This document shows, piece after piece, positions 1 to 11,774 of a DNA stretch of 64,000 nt. The first letter of the stretch is position 1; every line of letters begins with the position of its first letter. The notes beneath the pieces were generated by a model. The model was not told the DNA's origin, made no database searches, and saw nothing but the letters and a program-made list of their open reading frames with translations. The translations under genes and the position numbers were made by a program. Source of the stretch: Varroa destructor (Eukaryota > Arthropoda > Arachnida > Mesostigmata > Varroidae); contig NW_019211456.1 of NCBI RefSeq assembly GCF_002443255.2, forward strand, positions 41,307,435 through 41,371,434, written 5' to 3'.

Positions 1-245
1 ACGATTCACTAGAAGCAAAATCTGTAACGTCTGAAGTAGATGTTGAACGTATATCTAGTTGATTGTATGCCTACAGTGGAAAGTGGTGCTTATCGTTGCT
101 TACTAGAATAACAATTACATAAGCAGTACGCTTGTCAAAATAAAGATCTATCGTTCTGCTTAGCATAGCCAATAGGAGCAAATGAAACACCCCCAAAATC
201 TCCTCCTGATTGTATAAAACGGCCTAGGGTACTACTGACGAATAA

Positions 246-833
246 ATCGTACGACCCAGATTGCTACAAAGCTCCTATAGCTTTATTCCAGTGAGAGTAA
301 ATCTAAATCCTAACGGTGTTAGATCACTTGTTCTGAATCATTCGATGACCAGAGGCCGGCCTTGTATATGCCTGAAATGAATGTCACTCTACCTACTACC
401 TAATAGACTCGGGAGCTTTTCCACATTCAGCCGTGACTTTATACCGAGCAGGACTCCCTCCACAGGAAGTTCGCGAAAGCACATTAGTGTACCGTTTCAT
501 AGTATAATTATACAGATCTCTAGGTATGGATTCGAGTATGCCTCAACTGTCGCTTTGGCTTTACAACGTACCAGGCCTTACAGGGATACGAACGTGTGAA
601 AAGCTAGCGAGGTCTCCAAAACCGCTGCATCTACGAGCCCGTTGTATGCGTTGACTTTCACAGAGCTTACTAGAAAACCCTATCAATTACCGGCGCGCAT
701 GGAGACAGACGGCAATACCGTCAGACGCGTCAAGACAGTGCTCATCATGGCATATTCGTTAATAGGATTAATCAAAATCGCCGGCTTTGAGGAAGTACTA
801 TTGCTCTACAAAGACATGTTATCTTCCAAGTAG
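246..833 (+). pseudogene. possible decayed coding block, family unknown
   Basis: One reading frame runs 196 codons with only two stops, both TGA (378-380 and 597-599), and ends at TAG 831-833. About eleven stops would be expected at this base composition. The last third reads like a folded protein: Met-Glu-Thr-Asp at about 700, then a hydrophobic stretch (IMAYSLIGLIKIAGF) and a charged end. A second frame, 804-959, continues the coding look directly afterwards (…YLKSDKTTPGR…RRVDYSLNVVQDFE, then stop), which would fit one frameshift. I recognise no family. Across all six frames of a window this size one such stretch could arise by chance, so the call is weak. It could be an old mobile-element or gene remnant whose start lies left of the window. 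Confidence 0.2.
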
Positions 834-1087
834 ACAATGCACTTAGAAGTTACCTGAAATCCGACAAGACTACACCAGGACGATCCGTCATTTCAGCTGT
901 CGTAAAAATTAGGCGCGTTGATTACTCTTTAAACGTGGTTCAGGATTTCGAGTAGGCGAGCCATGTAATTAGAAAGACAAATGAAAAAAAGATCACGGTG
1001 GAGCCATATTGAACGAAAGGCGGTGGCTACGCGACGTCCAGACTCAACGCACCATCGCAATAGATAACAGAGTCTAATATAGATATA

Positions 1088-1109
1088 TGTGTGTATATAT
1101 ATACACACA
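1088..1109. repeat. 22-base perfect palindrome of TG/TA/CA dinucleotides
   Basis: Three TG steps, a central TA run and three CA steps form a perfect self-complementary 22-mer. It is a composite microsatellite that can fold into a hairpin. Confidence 0.9.
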
Positions 1110-2265
1110 AGAAGACGTACCCAATCCTCGGACTGTTACAAACGACCGATATTATCAAGCGGTTGCCGTCTTGATAGCAGGAAGTACTACACATATACAC
1201 ACGCACATATTTCATCAGTCTATCGAGAAGCCGACAGGTTCGTTTAACGCGTTGAACGCTCTTGAAAAACATACAGCAACCGGAGTCATCTACCTAGTGA
1301 TCATCCCTACGGCACAAAGCGAGAGGACGGATAGACAGTTTATGGTCATGTAGCACATAGTGGCCACGGTCACGAAATCAGTCCTCACGAATTATTGTCG
1401 TCTCGGTAATCGTCGCGGCTGTCGTTGCCGTTTATATCGTTCGTTCTATATCATCATAGTCCTCTCGAACGGGACGCCACAGAGGCAGACGGGCCACGAA
1501 ATCACCGGGGTCTGTTGTCCGGCCAGGCGCAATTTAATCACACAAGATCACGCCAGCACACATCAGATGTCTACCCATAAGTATACCACTATTTGTGTGT
1601 GTGTGCACGTGCCTATGCCTACGCGTGTGAAGTACATGGGTGCGCGTGAAGTGCGTTAACCTGTGTATAACTGATAGAGATGGATGGGCAATCCACTAAC
1701 CAGCCAACTCTTCGACCCAGCGATTCAGCGACGTGCTTACTGTTCACAAGGGTTTGGCTGTGGTGACACCGGCGATGGGGGTGTACTATAATGATACATC
1801 TTTTATATTTCGAATAGAGGTGGCCGGTTGCCTGTGCGCTGATGAACTAACGGGTCGCATGCAAACCTACATTGTTGCGCCTTTGTCATCAATAAAATAT
1901 CAACATTGTAGTACTGCCTTTGGAGCGAGAGCGGCAGTAGCAGTACTCTGGTGTATCATCATCAGCTGGCATTACTCGAATTGGTCATGACATTCGGCTG
2001 ATGTCGGCTGGTAATAGTATGTAGTAGTTATGAATATTGTCGCTACCTATTAAGCACGCATCACCTGTTGTTGTCTTTTGCTGTCACTAGCAGGCGACGC
2101 TGGCCTAGTACGTTTGTGTTTCGTAGATATCTGTTAGGAGTTATTGGGTAAGGACGACAGATTGAGTTTGTGCTTCGAAGACTGAGACTGATATTAGACG
2201 ATGGGCATGAGTTACAGAGGGATGGATAAAATCAAACCAGCATCGTCAATCTGGGCGTCCCCGTG

Positions 2266-2284
2266 ATAATAATAATAATAATAA
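2266..2284. repeat. (ATA)n trinucleotide run
   Basis: About six uninterrupted ATA units, followed by an AT-rich tract. Confidence 0.9.
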
Positions 2285-2828
2285 CAACCATTATAAAACA
2301 TATGCAAGTATCAGAGTTAGTTAATCAAAGTAAACTGGATTCATTTTGAAAACCATTTGGCCCTGCCGAATTTCACGAGATCGAGCCCAATAGAAGAAAC
2401 GCCTTATATCTTTCGAGCTTGGGCTGAATATGTTTTCTGTGTTTATTTTAATTATTTTCGCAAAAAATGTCATATCATTTCAGATTGTTGGAAAAACAGC
2501 ACGAATGAATTTCAACTTTTGGAATGATTAGTGCTTTGAACAGTTTCGGATACCCCCATGTTTATCGTGCTGCAGGCACATAAAACCCCTTACCGTGGAG
2601 TTCCGGACAGTTTCCTTGCTCCTTCCGCTCTCTGCCCCTCATGGGATCGTTCAATCCGGTGTAGTTTTTGTTTCAAAAAGCAAATTGTCATTCGCTACTG
2701 CTGGCCAAAGATCCCTGGATCGCTGTCTATATAGAAGTCCCGTATTCGGCACGTTCAGCGCGTATGGTGATCATCTTTCGAATTAACGGGCGCACTAGAA
2801 TATATGTTATGGTTATAAAGGCGAGATG

Positions 2829-2889
2829 GCCAAATCAGATTTGGCTTGATCGTGCGACTTTTGTGAATGATCAACAAGCCAAATCCGAT
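2829..2889. repeat. nested inverted repeat
   Basis: Bases 2829-2836 and 2838-2845 form a perfect 8-base hairpin with a 1-base loop. In addition 2834-2848 is complementary to 2875-2889 at 14 of 15 positions, with a 26-base spacer. The core GCCAAATC therefore occurs three times in alternating orientation and allows two competing folds. Confidence 0.85.
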
Positions 2890-5552
2890 CAAGCTATAGC
2901 GTATACTTTATCTGATGAGCATCGCGCATCGCCATGACGAGACTACTCTGTGCCTCCAGGGCGCCTGAACTGCAAGGGGTTTCTACGCCCTCGTTCACAT
3001 GGTACACCCATGTGTCCTGGCTATGAAACTTAAACTACGAAACCTGTTTAAATACATCTTTCGAAGTGCTATTCGTTCTCGAGTGTTTATACTCTAGTAG
3101 CTGTTAATATATCTATGTGGTATCTGCATATAAGTCATGACACGTTTTTAAATAAAACGATCAAATTAACTTGTGTCATAGACGTTCAACTAAGAAAATG
3201 AAAAACCATTACAGATTTCTATTGTAGCAGTACTCTATTGAATAAATTGGACTCTGCACTCTTTTCAAGCTGAGAGGTGATTCTTCAGTCAAGCTGAAAA
3301 AATCGCAAAGACGTTTAGGTAGCTAAGGTAGAGATTTACTTCAAGGTCGACTTGCAGCCATCACTGATCAATAAAGCCTTTTTGGTTTTGTGCCAAAACT
3401 AAGCGGACGGAACGATCCTTCTCTAAATCTAACGTTAGGTCTGTTTGAGACCAACAAGGCATTTTTAGCCTTCAATTCGAAGGCGCAAACCCATCAATCA
3501 CAGGGACTGCACACTATGACAATCTTCTCCGAGCTTTCTAGGAAGAACAAATATGCAATCCTAACGAGATTTTCGAAAAAAACAAATCCCCTATTAAAGT
3601 ACTATTTACAAATGTATGATTCTTGTTTACTGTTTGTTCTGTATTCTGTTTTACAGATTAGCATAGATTTTTCATATCCAGCGTATTGGACCTTTCATTA
3701 GGGTGGATTCCCACAAGCGGCAGCCTTTTTGTCCGGGTTATTATGCGCAGCTAGAAATAAATAGATAGACAAAAAAGAAAGTTAAAGTATCCGGCACCTC
3801 ATCTTTCAGCATTGGTCGTGGAAGTCGTGACTCAACGGCTTCATCCGAAAATCCACTATAGCTTCGATGGATTTGAAGGAGTTTTTCACCATCGCCGTCA
3901 CGCCATCTTCAATGCTTTAGCCTTTCCCGTAGTTATTAGTAACGCCCCGTACCCCGCTGTCTCTCGTATCCCCCAGGCGACCAACGCCTTTCTCCTCCAA
4001 AGGTACAATGCAGCAGAGCGCTTTGTTCTTGTGCACTGGGCTTCGGGTTCCAACACAATCGAGCCCTGCTGAAGTAATTTGGGTTCAACATGCGAAATCC
4101 AGAACTTCAATCTAACTTAGGCTGGTTTGTAGCGTGAGCTCCGATAGGAGTCCGGCTCGAATTGCAATCGGGCAGACGAATGAGAAGTCGTTGGGAGACC
4201 GAGCTGAGAAGCTTGTTAGTTTGTTAGTGAGTTGAATTGAAGCACGGCAAAGCCAAACAGCTGAGATAAGCTAAGCTTACGTATTGGTTGTATGAGACCT
4301 ATCGTCTGTCGTGGTCCAACGGTGCCTTTCCAATAAGTACATCTACCATTGTTCGTGGACCTTTTTGCAACGTATGCAGTTGGCTGAACGTACTCAGATA
4401 TTAGTTGTATGCACATTTGTAGTATACATTTTGCACGCAATGAATTAAATAGGTCAGTTGTGGCTAGTGAAGTTCTTGCAAATCTAAGTTATCTCAAATG
4501 TAATAAATACTTTGTAACGACGCTATCAACCTTGGGATTGACGATTGTCGGTGGGTGTTCGTGCCGCAAACTTACCCGTCGATCATTTCTAGCCTTTTTT
4601 TTTTCTTTTTTCTTCTACATGTGTTACAGTTAACGCAACGGTTTTTCGTCTTTATGCTATTTTTACTAATTAGCATTAGCTCGATTGTTCAACGCCGTCT
4701 ATTTGTGATTTGTTTTTATACGATTCTCTCACCATTAGACGCGTCGTGTTCATCTATTTTACGAGTTACACGCACTAATCAGCGTGTTCACGGTCGCTAA
4801 CTGGTGCTTCAGTCGATTGCTTCTATCCACTTGTCTCAAGTGACTTTTGCCACCTTCCTTTTAACGTTTCGCCTATATCGTTGACGTTCCTATGCTTCCG
4901 ATATTATGTCCCTACGCTATACACAGGCTACTATTTTATTTAACTGTTTCAATTAGCGCGTCACCGCTGTTCTATTATTGGTAATGCTCAAACACAAGTT
5001 CGTTTTTTTCTTTCTGGTTCCTGATGCTTGCGTCTGTTCGCTGTTGTCCAGGCTCGCCCCCAAGCCGCCCTTTGGGGACTATTTGTCGCGCCCCACACTT
5101 TGCTAGCTCGAGGGCCGCTCGCACAGACAAGTTCGTCTGCACTGGTTGTTTTTCTGACCTATTTTAGTTGTTTCTTTTGTAGTACGTTTTCTATTTTGTT
5201 CGTTCCGCTGCGCGCGGTAAGGCGCTCTTTTTGTCATAACGCGTTTTTGCTGCCCCCAACTATAAACAGTATTCGTGTATAGGCATGCGTGTGCGTTTGC
5301 GGCCGTTCGTTTAGGCGCTGGTACATCATATTTTTTTCTGGTTTACGTTTTATTCCATATTGACATTGATGTCGTTGTGCTTGTCGTAATTCTCGAATTT
5401 CTCTTAGCGTTCACGTACGGCGGCTGACGCTGACTGCTTGCTTTTGGTCTTCTGTCGGTTTCAATGTCGCTATTTCGCATGGTAATATTGAGCAGTTAGC
5501 TTAACGTAAGCACACTAACCACAACTGGATTCTGTCCATATATGTAGACCGA

Positions 5553-5590
5553 ATACATATAATTATATGTATATATATATATATATATAA
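5553..5590. repeat. 20-base perfect palindrome joined to a (TA)n run
   Basis: 5553-5572 is a perfect 20-base palindrome centred on AATT. It runs into an uninterrupted TA microsatellite at about 5570-5589. Confidence 0.9.
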
Positions 5591-5914
5591 TTACAAAAAG
5601 AGGTAACATGTAAGATAACTATAACACGCAGAGTATTGTGCGACTATATTTAGATAGATATACATTTATATACATAATACTCGGTTTTTGTGCGATAATT
5701 ATCTAACATGTTTACGCTCCTGTGAAAATGTGTCTTTATTGTCTACCGTCATTCTTCTCTGTTAAAACAAGCGTGTAGTATGATAGAAAGCCATTTTTAC
5801 CAGGCATATCAACCAATTTCATACTCTACCGCCGCGAAACACCATATCGCCTCCCGTGGCTGTACTTGCTATTCTACGGTAGCACCATCATCATTGCCAC
5901 CAACGTCCTCGTTT

Positions 5915-5970
5915 ATTGTTGTTGTTCTTGTTGTTGTTGTTGTTTGGATTGTTGTTTTCGTTTGTTGTCA
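5915..5970. repeat. imperfect (TTG)n tract
   Basis: TTG triplets with a few interruptions. Read on the minus strand this gives poly-glutamine (CAA codons), which explains the glutamine-rich open frame there. Confidence 0.85.
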
Positions 5971-6594
5971 TGGCGATAGTACCACTTTCTAGCGCTCTTG
6001 CTTTTTCTGGCACTGCGCTGCCGGTGACGTTTTCCATAATCAGTCGATTGAGTGGCCTTGCGCCACAGCGGTGCAGCCGTGACGCCAGTACCTTTATGGT
6101 CTCTCATCTCTTCTTGTCGATCGCTCTTTCCTCACTACCTCACTGTTTCATTCTCATCGTTGTCGTTGCTGCCGCCACCGCTGTCGTCGGCCCCAAACGG
6201 CTACAGCAGGCGATGCCAGCAAGCAAGCCTAGTTATGGAGCAAGAAGCCACCAATCACCATTGCGCATTCATCAACGAGATCGCTAATTAACTAATTTAT
6301 CACTACGCGTACTGGAATAACTGATGGAACTCCAGCAGCGTCAGGCACAGGGCGAGCTGTTTCTAACAGTGCCGCAGCACCGTGTGCCTGTAGATAGCCT
6401 ATAGATAGACGTGATGTTTGCGTCCATTCTCCTATCACTCCATTCATCAATCTTTCTACCCATAGAGTCGTTGCTTGTTTCCAGGAGTAGATGGAAGCAG
6501 GAACGATAATGGTTTGTTTCTATGGATGATCACTGTACGATCATCTAGCAACACCGTCAATAGCAAACTTCACAGCCGTCATCACCGCGATTAC

Positions 6595-6619
6595 CATCAT
6601 CATCATCGTCGTCGTCGTA
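6595..6619. repeat. (CAT)n-(CGT)n compound microsatellite
   Basis: Four to five CAT units are followed directly by four CGT units. Confidence 0.85.
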
Positions 6620-7180
6620 GCCGGTGCAATAGATATCGCCACGTGTAAGATTGTCGCCAGTAGCAATAACAACTCACGAACTGGGCGGCTGAATGAGTTT
6701 AGAGCACCGAAAACCGGTATTGCTGCTTGGCGATGGACGATGGTAGACAAAGCGAATAATACAAGTCGTAGATCTGACATGGGGCTGGTCCGTCCTCGTT
6801 CGCGTTGACGCTTGCGTAGCGTGTAACGACTGGCTGGTTTTCCGTATAGTAATTGTTATCGTTGCTAGGCTCTGTTTCGGAGCATCGTTCTCGTTGTTGC
6901 TGTGTTACCGCATGCACGTCCATGCTGATTCTGCAACAGCCTTAGCGGCATCTGCTGCTGCTGCTTCTTTTACCACTGCTGTGCCACCTTGCTTCTAATG
7001 TCGCTGCTGTTGTGGTTGGTAACAGTTCTGACGCACTGCCTCTTAGTTCCTTTCTTTCTGTGCGCCCATTCAACGCCTACGGTAATAGAGCTCCAAACCT
7101 CGATAGCTAGCCAACTTCGTCACCCTTTGCGAAGCTGGAGCTGAGTGCGCGCATCGCTGTGAAGTCTACAGGAGCAAGTG

Positions 7181-7455
7181 TTAGCCAGCTGTAGGCCGAT
7201 AAGAGGAACTCGCTATAGATTGGTTCGATGGTGGAACAGTAGGACTAGCATTCGTGGTAGTAGCGAGCGATGCGGTCGATCCAATTGGCGTGCCGCTGCT
7301 GATGGCGGCTGCTCGGGTGAGCGCTGCTGACACTGGTCCGGCCATGTCGAGCCAAACCCTTGTTGTCCCACTATCCATCGCACCGTTTCTGCCGGACGTC
7401 GCAGTGATGTTGCGTTTATGATAAACAACGTGCCGCCAGCGATAACAGTTGCACT

Positions 7456-7489
<34 letters not shown>

Positions 7490-7708
7490 AGGCCAGACAG
7501 CGCCATACCTTTGAAGTGTGGTTCTGCTGTACGAAGTATGTGCTGGCCGTGTTTGTCTGCCTGGTGGTATGGTGTCTGTTACACTAGCGTTAACGTTCGG
7601 AACAAACTTCATTGTCGTTCTCACTGGGCCGTAGATTTTTACTGAGCTACAATTGTGTTGGCAACCGTAGCTGAGGCTCGAGTAGCAACGCGACAAAAAC
7701 AGCTCCAA
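7181..7708 (-). CDS. 175-codon open frame, low-complexity; doubtful gene
   Basis: This is one of the longest uninterrupted frames in the window. It spans a GA microsatellite (7459-7487), which on this strand is CTCT… and encodes a run of alternating Leu and Ser near residue 80. The last third is rich in Ser, Thr, Ala and Pro without charged clusters, the composition of a disordered tail. No domain is recognisable. The start shown is the upstream limit in the frame and may not be used. A triplet-rich composition alone can keep a frame open here, so I rate it a weak candidate. Confidence 0.15.
7459..7487. repeat. (GA)n microsatellite, about 15 units
   Basis: Uninterrupted GA run within the low-complexity minus-strand frame. 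Confidence 0.95.
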
Positions 7709-8025
7709 GAGGAGGCAAATATTCCCTATTTTGTGTTCATCATTCTGTTTAATTTCATTATTATCGCAGCCAGAATGAAAAAACGATACATTGACGCTCG
7801 ATCGACGATTACACCGGAGATAGCAGCAACTTTAAGGGCAGTCCAAGAACAAGCTAATTGGCCCTGTTATTATGACTCTATATTGCCTATGTAACATTGT
7901 GATGTACTTAAGTTCGTTGCAGACTGCTCATTGTTGATAATACTGGATAGGAATATTTCTGCACAAAGCGTCTTCTATCGATTATTCTTATAATATATAG
8001 TAATATGACACAAACCAAGATCGTA

Positions 8026-8059
8026 GTATATATATATGTATATATATATATATATATAT
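8026..8059. repeat. (TA)n microsatellite
   Basis: TA dinucleotides with one TG interruption. Confidence 0.95.
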
Positions 8060-10860
8060 GAAGCAAACCGTAAGATCGTAATATTAAAAGATTTACCGCC
8101 GATTTGTTCGTTTGACGGCCATAGAAAAGCAAATCAAATGAGCCTTTTTAAGAGATATACAAACGACGCTGATAAACAGAACCGGCTACGGACATACATG
8201 GGTTTAATCCTGGCCTTCAGTAGGTTCAAGCGAGACAGTTCAACACGCCGTAAAACGAGAGAAATGAACAACTCGTACATAAAATAAAAAAACTATTTTG
8301 ACTATGCATCAAGCTATGCGCCGGTACGGCAAACGACGAAGAGATGTGTACTTCTTTCGATTATAATCAGATAGTATCTGCGATGGGAGTATAATTCGCA
8401 TCAAACCGCTCTGTAGGTATTGTCCCATGTTCGAGCTTGGCACCAGTTCCTGAGCCTGAAACGAAAATTTCAAGTTAGCCCAAACTCCATTTGAGCACTC
8501 ATTTTCTCTTTGCCTTTTTGAGGTTAACTTACGTCAACGTAATTACGCTTGCAAGGTTAAGGCTTTGTTCAGCGATCTCGATCAAAATAGTGCGCACCCA
8601 ATAAACGCGTCTCGTTCATCCGGCGAAAGCAAGGACAACAACATCATATATTCACGAAATGTACACGAATTCGATTGTGTATAGGCTATTGTACATATTG
8701 GAACTAAAAATATGTACTCGGTGAACGTTGTGGAAGCCTTTTGAATAATGGTAAATTAATTGTTATGTAGGTCCAGTTTACTGAATGCTATCTTCGTGTG
8801 ATGCTTAGACAGACATGCTAAAGTAAGTTAAAACTACTGCCTATTTCATACCGTTCTCTAAACGTTTAACAGAATGAGAAAATTACGTTTTGTAATTGCA
8901 AAATGATTCTCCCGTTAGAAATTTTTCTCCTAGCAAGGCTTCATTCAATAGGATTTTGTGGTAGACCTGTTAGCTTAGACCGCGCCCGTTTACAAAGGTC
9001 TGCCCAGATAGCCTGCTATAAAGACACCGTTTGTATCAGTCACAAACAAACACTCATAACAAGTAAACATATTGAGTAATCTGGATTTTGTTGGAACAAA
9101 AAAGATTGCCGCAATGATTATTATTCGTAATGTAAGCAGTTAACGGAAACAAGGCACATTTAACTGGATCACGAAATAGCCTAACTTATCATGTATTGCA
9201 CAAAGTAAGGTGCGTTAACTTAAGCCTTGCCCACGAATATATCGCGCGTAAAGCAAAAATCACAGTGTAACGATAGCCAGTTTGCCGATTTCTATTGTTC
9301 GAATGCAATTTTGCGGCTCTACTTTGCTACATGATACACTATAGTGAAGCAGGCTGTGCCACGAGGTCAAACGAGTCTCATTATTGATTTCTACATATGC
9401 AACACTTCGAACTCATTGTTATTTATTGATTTTGTGACATCTGTTTGACGATCCCCTTACCTGTTGACTGCTGTCTCTGAACTGATCAGAAATAATAGTA
9501 AGTCAGTAATATTATATAGGCTATATGTTCAACTAACTGCCCTTCTGTCTGAGTAACGTGGCTTACTAAAACAGAGGTGTGAATAATATATATCTGCAAA
9601 TATATCTTACGATGATGCTACTCTGTCGATGGTACTTTTCCACTTTAGAAGATTTCGCCATACAAAGCTGGAATCTCGCAGCACTCCACTATTTCACTTT
9701 GTATCGACGTACTGCTTCACCTTGCTTTGCAATGGCAGGGAAAAAATTATCTACAAAAATCAAACTTCGGACATGTTGAATAAAAAGTCGCTTTCAAATC
9801 AGAAAAAGCTGATGAGTATTAGAAAAATAGTATTGTTGATGGTGGGAAACAGGCCGTCTTACTAAGTTGATTTGCTGCTTTTGGGCGCTGCATCGATGTT
9901 CTGGGCTCTGCGGAAACTTCGACACCCAAAGATCACACAAACGAAGTACCGGTACACCATCATTTTTTGAAGTGGCCCCAAGGGCCTCAGCCTAACTAGT
10001 TAAGGTATCATCGGCTTCGTGGTCACCCCGCTCGGCAGGGTGTAAAGAGGGATTCCTTACGTTTGTGTCATTCGTATTAACCTTCGTTCTGCGTTATCAC
10101 ACCTCAAACATTATAGAAGCGATATAAACATGAATATTATTATAATTTTTTGCATACAAAATGGTACAAGTGGCTTGTATGAGCGCATCAGTGCTGTAAC
10201 GTATACGCACACACACACATTAGGACGCAGTTTAACGTCAACGATCTGCAGAAACAGCTAAAACAATGAAAATTTATTCCTGACATTATCGCGTACAGAT
10301 GTATTCTAAGAACAATATGACCGCTGAGCTTTTCCTCGACCTAAATATTCAATCAAGTTGTTAACAGACGAAGGCGTGTGTAGGTAAATTGTCTAGTCAT
10401 ATCCAATATAGGTTCAATATTGTGTATCTTCATTTTTTTTCCTTTTGTCCTATCTCCGTATATTTCAGGCAGATAGGGCATATTGTTTCAAAGGGTGTGA
10501 ATCACTAGCGCAGGGCCCTGTCAGGAAGGGTCTCGATAGTTTCGTGGTCAGTTTTCCGATTATCTAGGCTAAACCCATCGCGAGTTCCTTTCTTTTATTG
10601 ACTGGACTATTGAAAACAGTCTCGCACCCGCGCAGTATTGAAACATCGCGTGCCTTCTTCGAGATTGACAAGTATGACGACATGGTGACCATTTACGTTT
10701 AGCTATTCTGTTTGCAGAATCACAATTGCACTGTTCTAGGCTGTATAGTCGTAATCTGTTGAATGGTACGATATGATTAGGGGTACGATCATAATGCCGG
10801 ACAGCCGCAGTTGTAAAGTACACAACAAACCTAATTTCCTAATATTTACCATATGGTAAC

Positions 10861-10883
10861 AGCAGCAGCAGCAGCAGCAGCAG
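10861..10883. repeat. (AGC)n microsatellite, over 7 units
   Basis: Uninterrupted AGC triplets next to an AT-rich flank. No convincing coding frame surrounds it. Confidence 0.95.
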
Positions 10884-11497
10884 GAACATTCCGTATCCGT
10901 TGGCAGATTGTTTGAATAAAAAGTTTATGTTTATAGAATAAGACATTACCCTCGAGCGATGGAAAAAGGTCAAGCAACGAATTACAGTGAGATATAAGTG
11001 AATTAGTATTATGAAAATCCTTTGTTGGTAATTAATCAGAGAAAATTAACAATTTATTTAAAAGAAATCATGGTACAGGAGTAGTTTACGTTGTATTGTT
11101 GTAAAAGTAACAAAAAGAGGCACGTCGTTAAACCTTTTCTAAAATCAAATAAAATGCCTATATTTTCATGTGAGCGCCATGGCACGCTACTAAACAAGTG
11201 GAGGGAACCGAACAACTCTGAAGTGAAAATCTCGTTCAAGATGGCTATATAAATGCTGCACAACCCATGTGAACAAAGGAAGTTATTTGTATTATTAAAT
11301 CACAAAATCAAAACCCGGGTCTGTCGAGCTCAAATTATTTCCGCAATGTCCCGTTTGATCTAGCATTGCACGAAAATGTGCTCGACGGCGCGTGGCAAAA
11401 AGGCAAATGGTGAGTGCTATAGTCGGTTTACAGACTACTTTTTAAGTCAACTTCCATAGGTATTTATGCCTGTAAGTAAGTAAGCAGGCAATTCATC

Positions 11498-11774
11498 ATG
11501 GCAAAACTAAATAAACATGATTACATAGTGTTTTACGATTTGAATTCTGAAGACCACCGCAGGCCTATCCAATTTGTGATTTCCGCTTACAAGAAACTTT
11601 GGCTTTTAATAAAAGTAAGTTCATGGGAAACTAATAAATTTCATTTAGTACATCTTTCTGCACTGCGTGAGTCATTAGATATTATTTATAACTTGTACGA
11701 AGTGAATGTATCAACTGCTCGATACGAGAGTGTGAAATGACGACTGACCGTTTCTACAGCTTAACTATGCTTAG
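11498..11774 (+). CDS. possible first coding exon with short second exon, unknown protein
   Basis: ATG 11498 has a favourable context (A at -3, G at +4). It opens a 39-codon segment rich in charged and aromatic residues (starts MAKLNKHDYIVFYDL). The segment ends at 11614, exactly in phase 0, at a consensus donor (AAAA|GTAAGT). A good acceptor (GTTTCTACAG) ends at 11759; the joined frame then reads four more codons to TAG 11772-11774, giving a 43-residue product. If the donor is ignored, the frame stays open to 11740 (80 residues). I recognise no family. The donor match is the main evidence; the short second exon is speculative. Confidence 0.25.

Larger units (their letters stand above)
961..4590. 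other. no gene seen; repeats only
   Basis: I see no supportable gene here. Open frames are all at or below about 100 codons, overlap on opposite strands, and lack convincing splice or start contexts. The stretch holds a TG/TA/CA palindrome near 1.09 kb, a short GT run at about 1594-1605, a TAA run near 2.27 kb and an inverted repeat near 2.85 kb, listed separately. Confidence 0.5.
4591..7180. other. pyrimidine-rich, trinucleotide-rich stretch without a clear gene
   Basis: The plus strand is T- and pyrimidine-rich (for example 4595-4612). It is dense in TTG, CAT/CGT and GCT triplets, which produce overlapping open frames on both strands. The 123-codon plus frame at 5916-6287 is built largely on the TTG run and is not convincing. 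No transcript structure could be defended. Confidence 0.45.
7890..11497. other. AT-rich, no gene seen
   Basis: AT-rich sequence with a (TA)n run at 8026-8059, a CA run at 10207-10219 and a CAG-type run at 10861-10883. Frames are short on both strands and none has a convincing context. Confidence 0.5.

Noticed and set aside
378..599. Reading the in-frame TGA codons as selenocysteine or as mitochondrial Trp
   Set aside because: No SECIS-like fold was evident, and the base composition does not match arthropod mitochondrial DNA.
5916..6287. 123-codon plus frame, hydrophobic
   Set aside because: Leu/Phe-rich because it translates a TTG repeat and pyrimidine-rich DNA.
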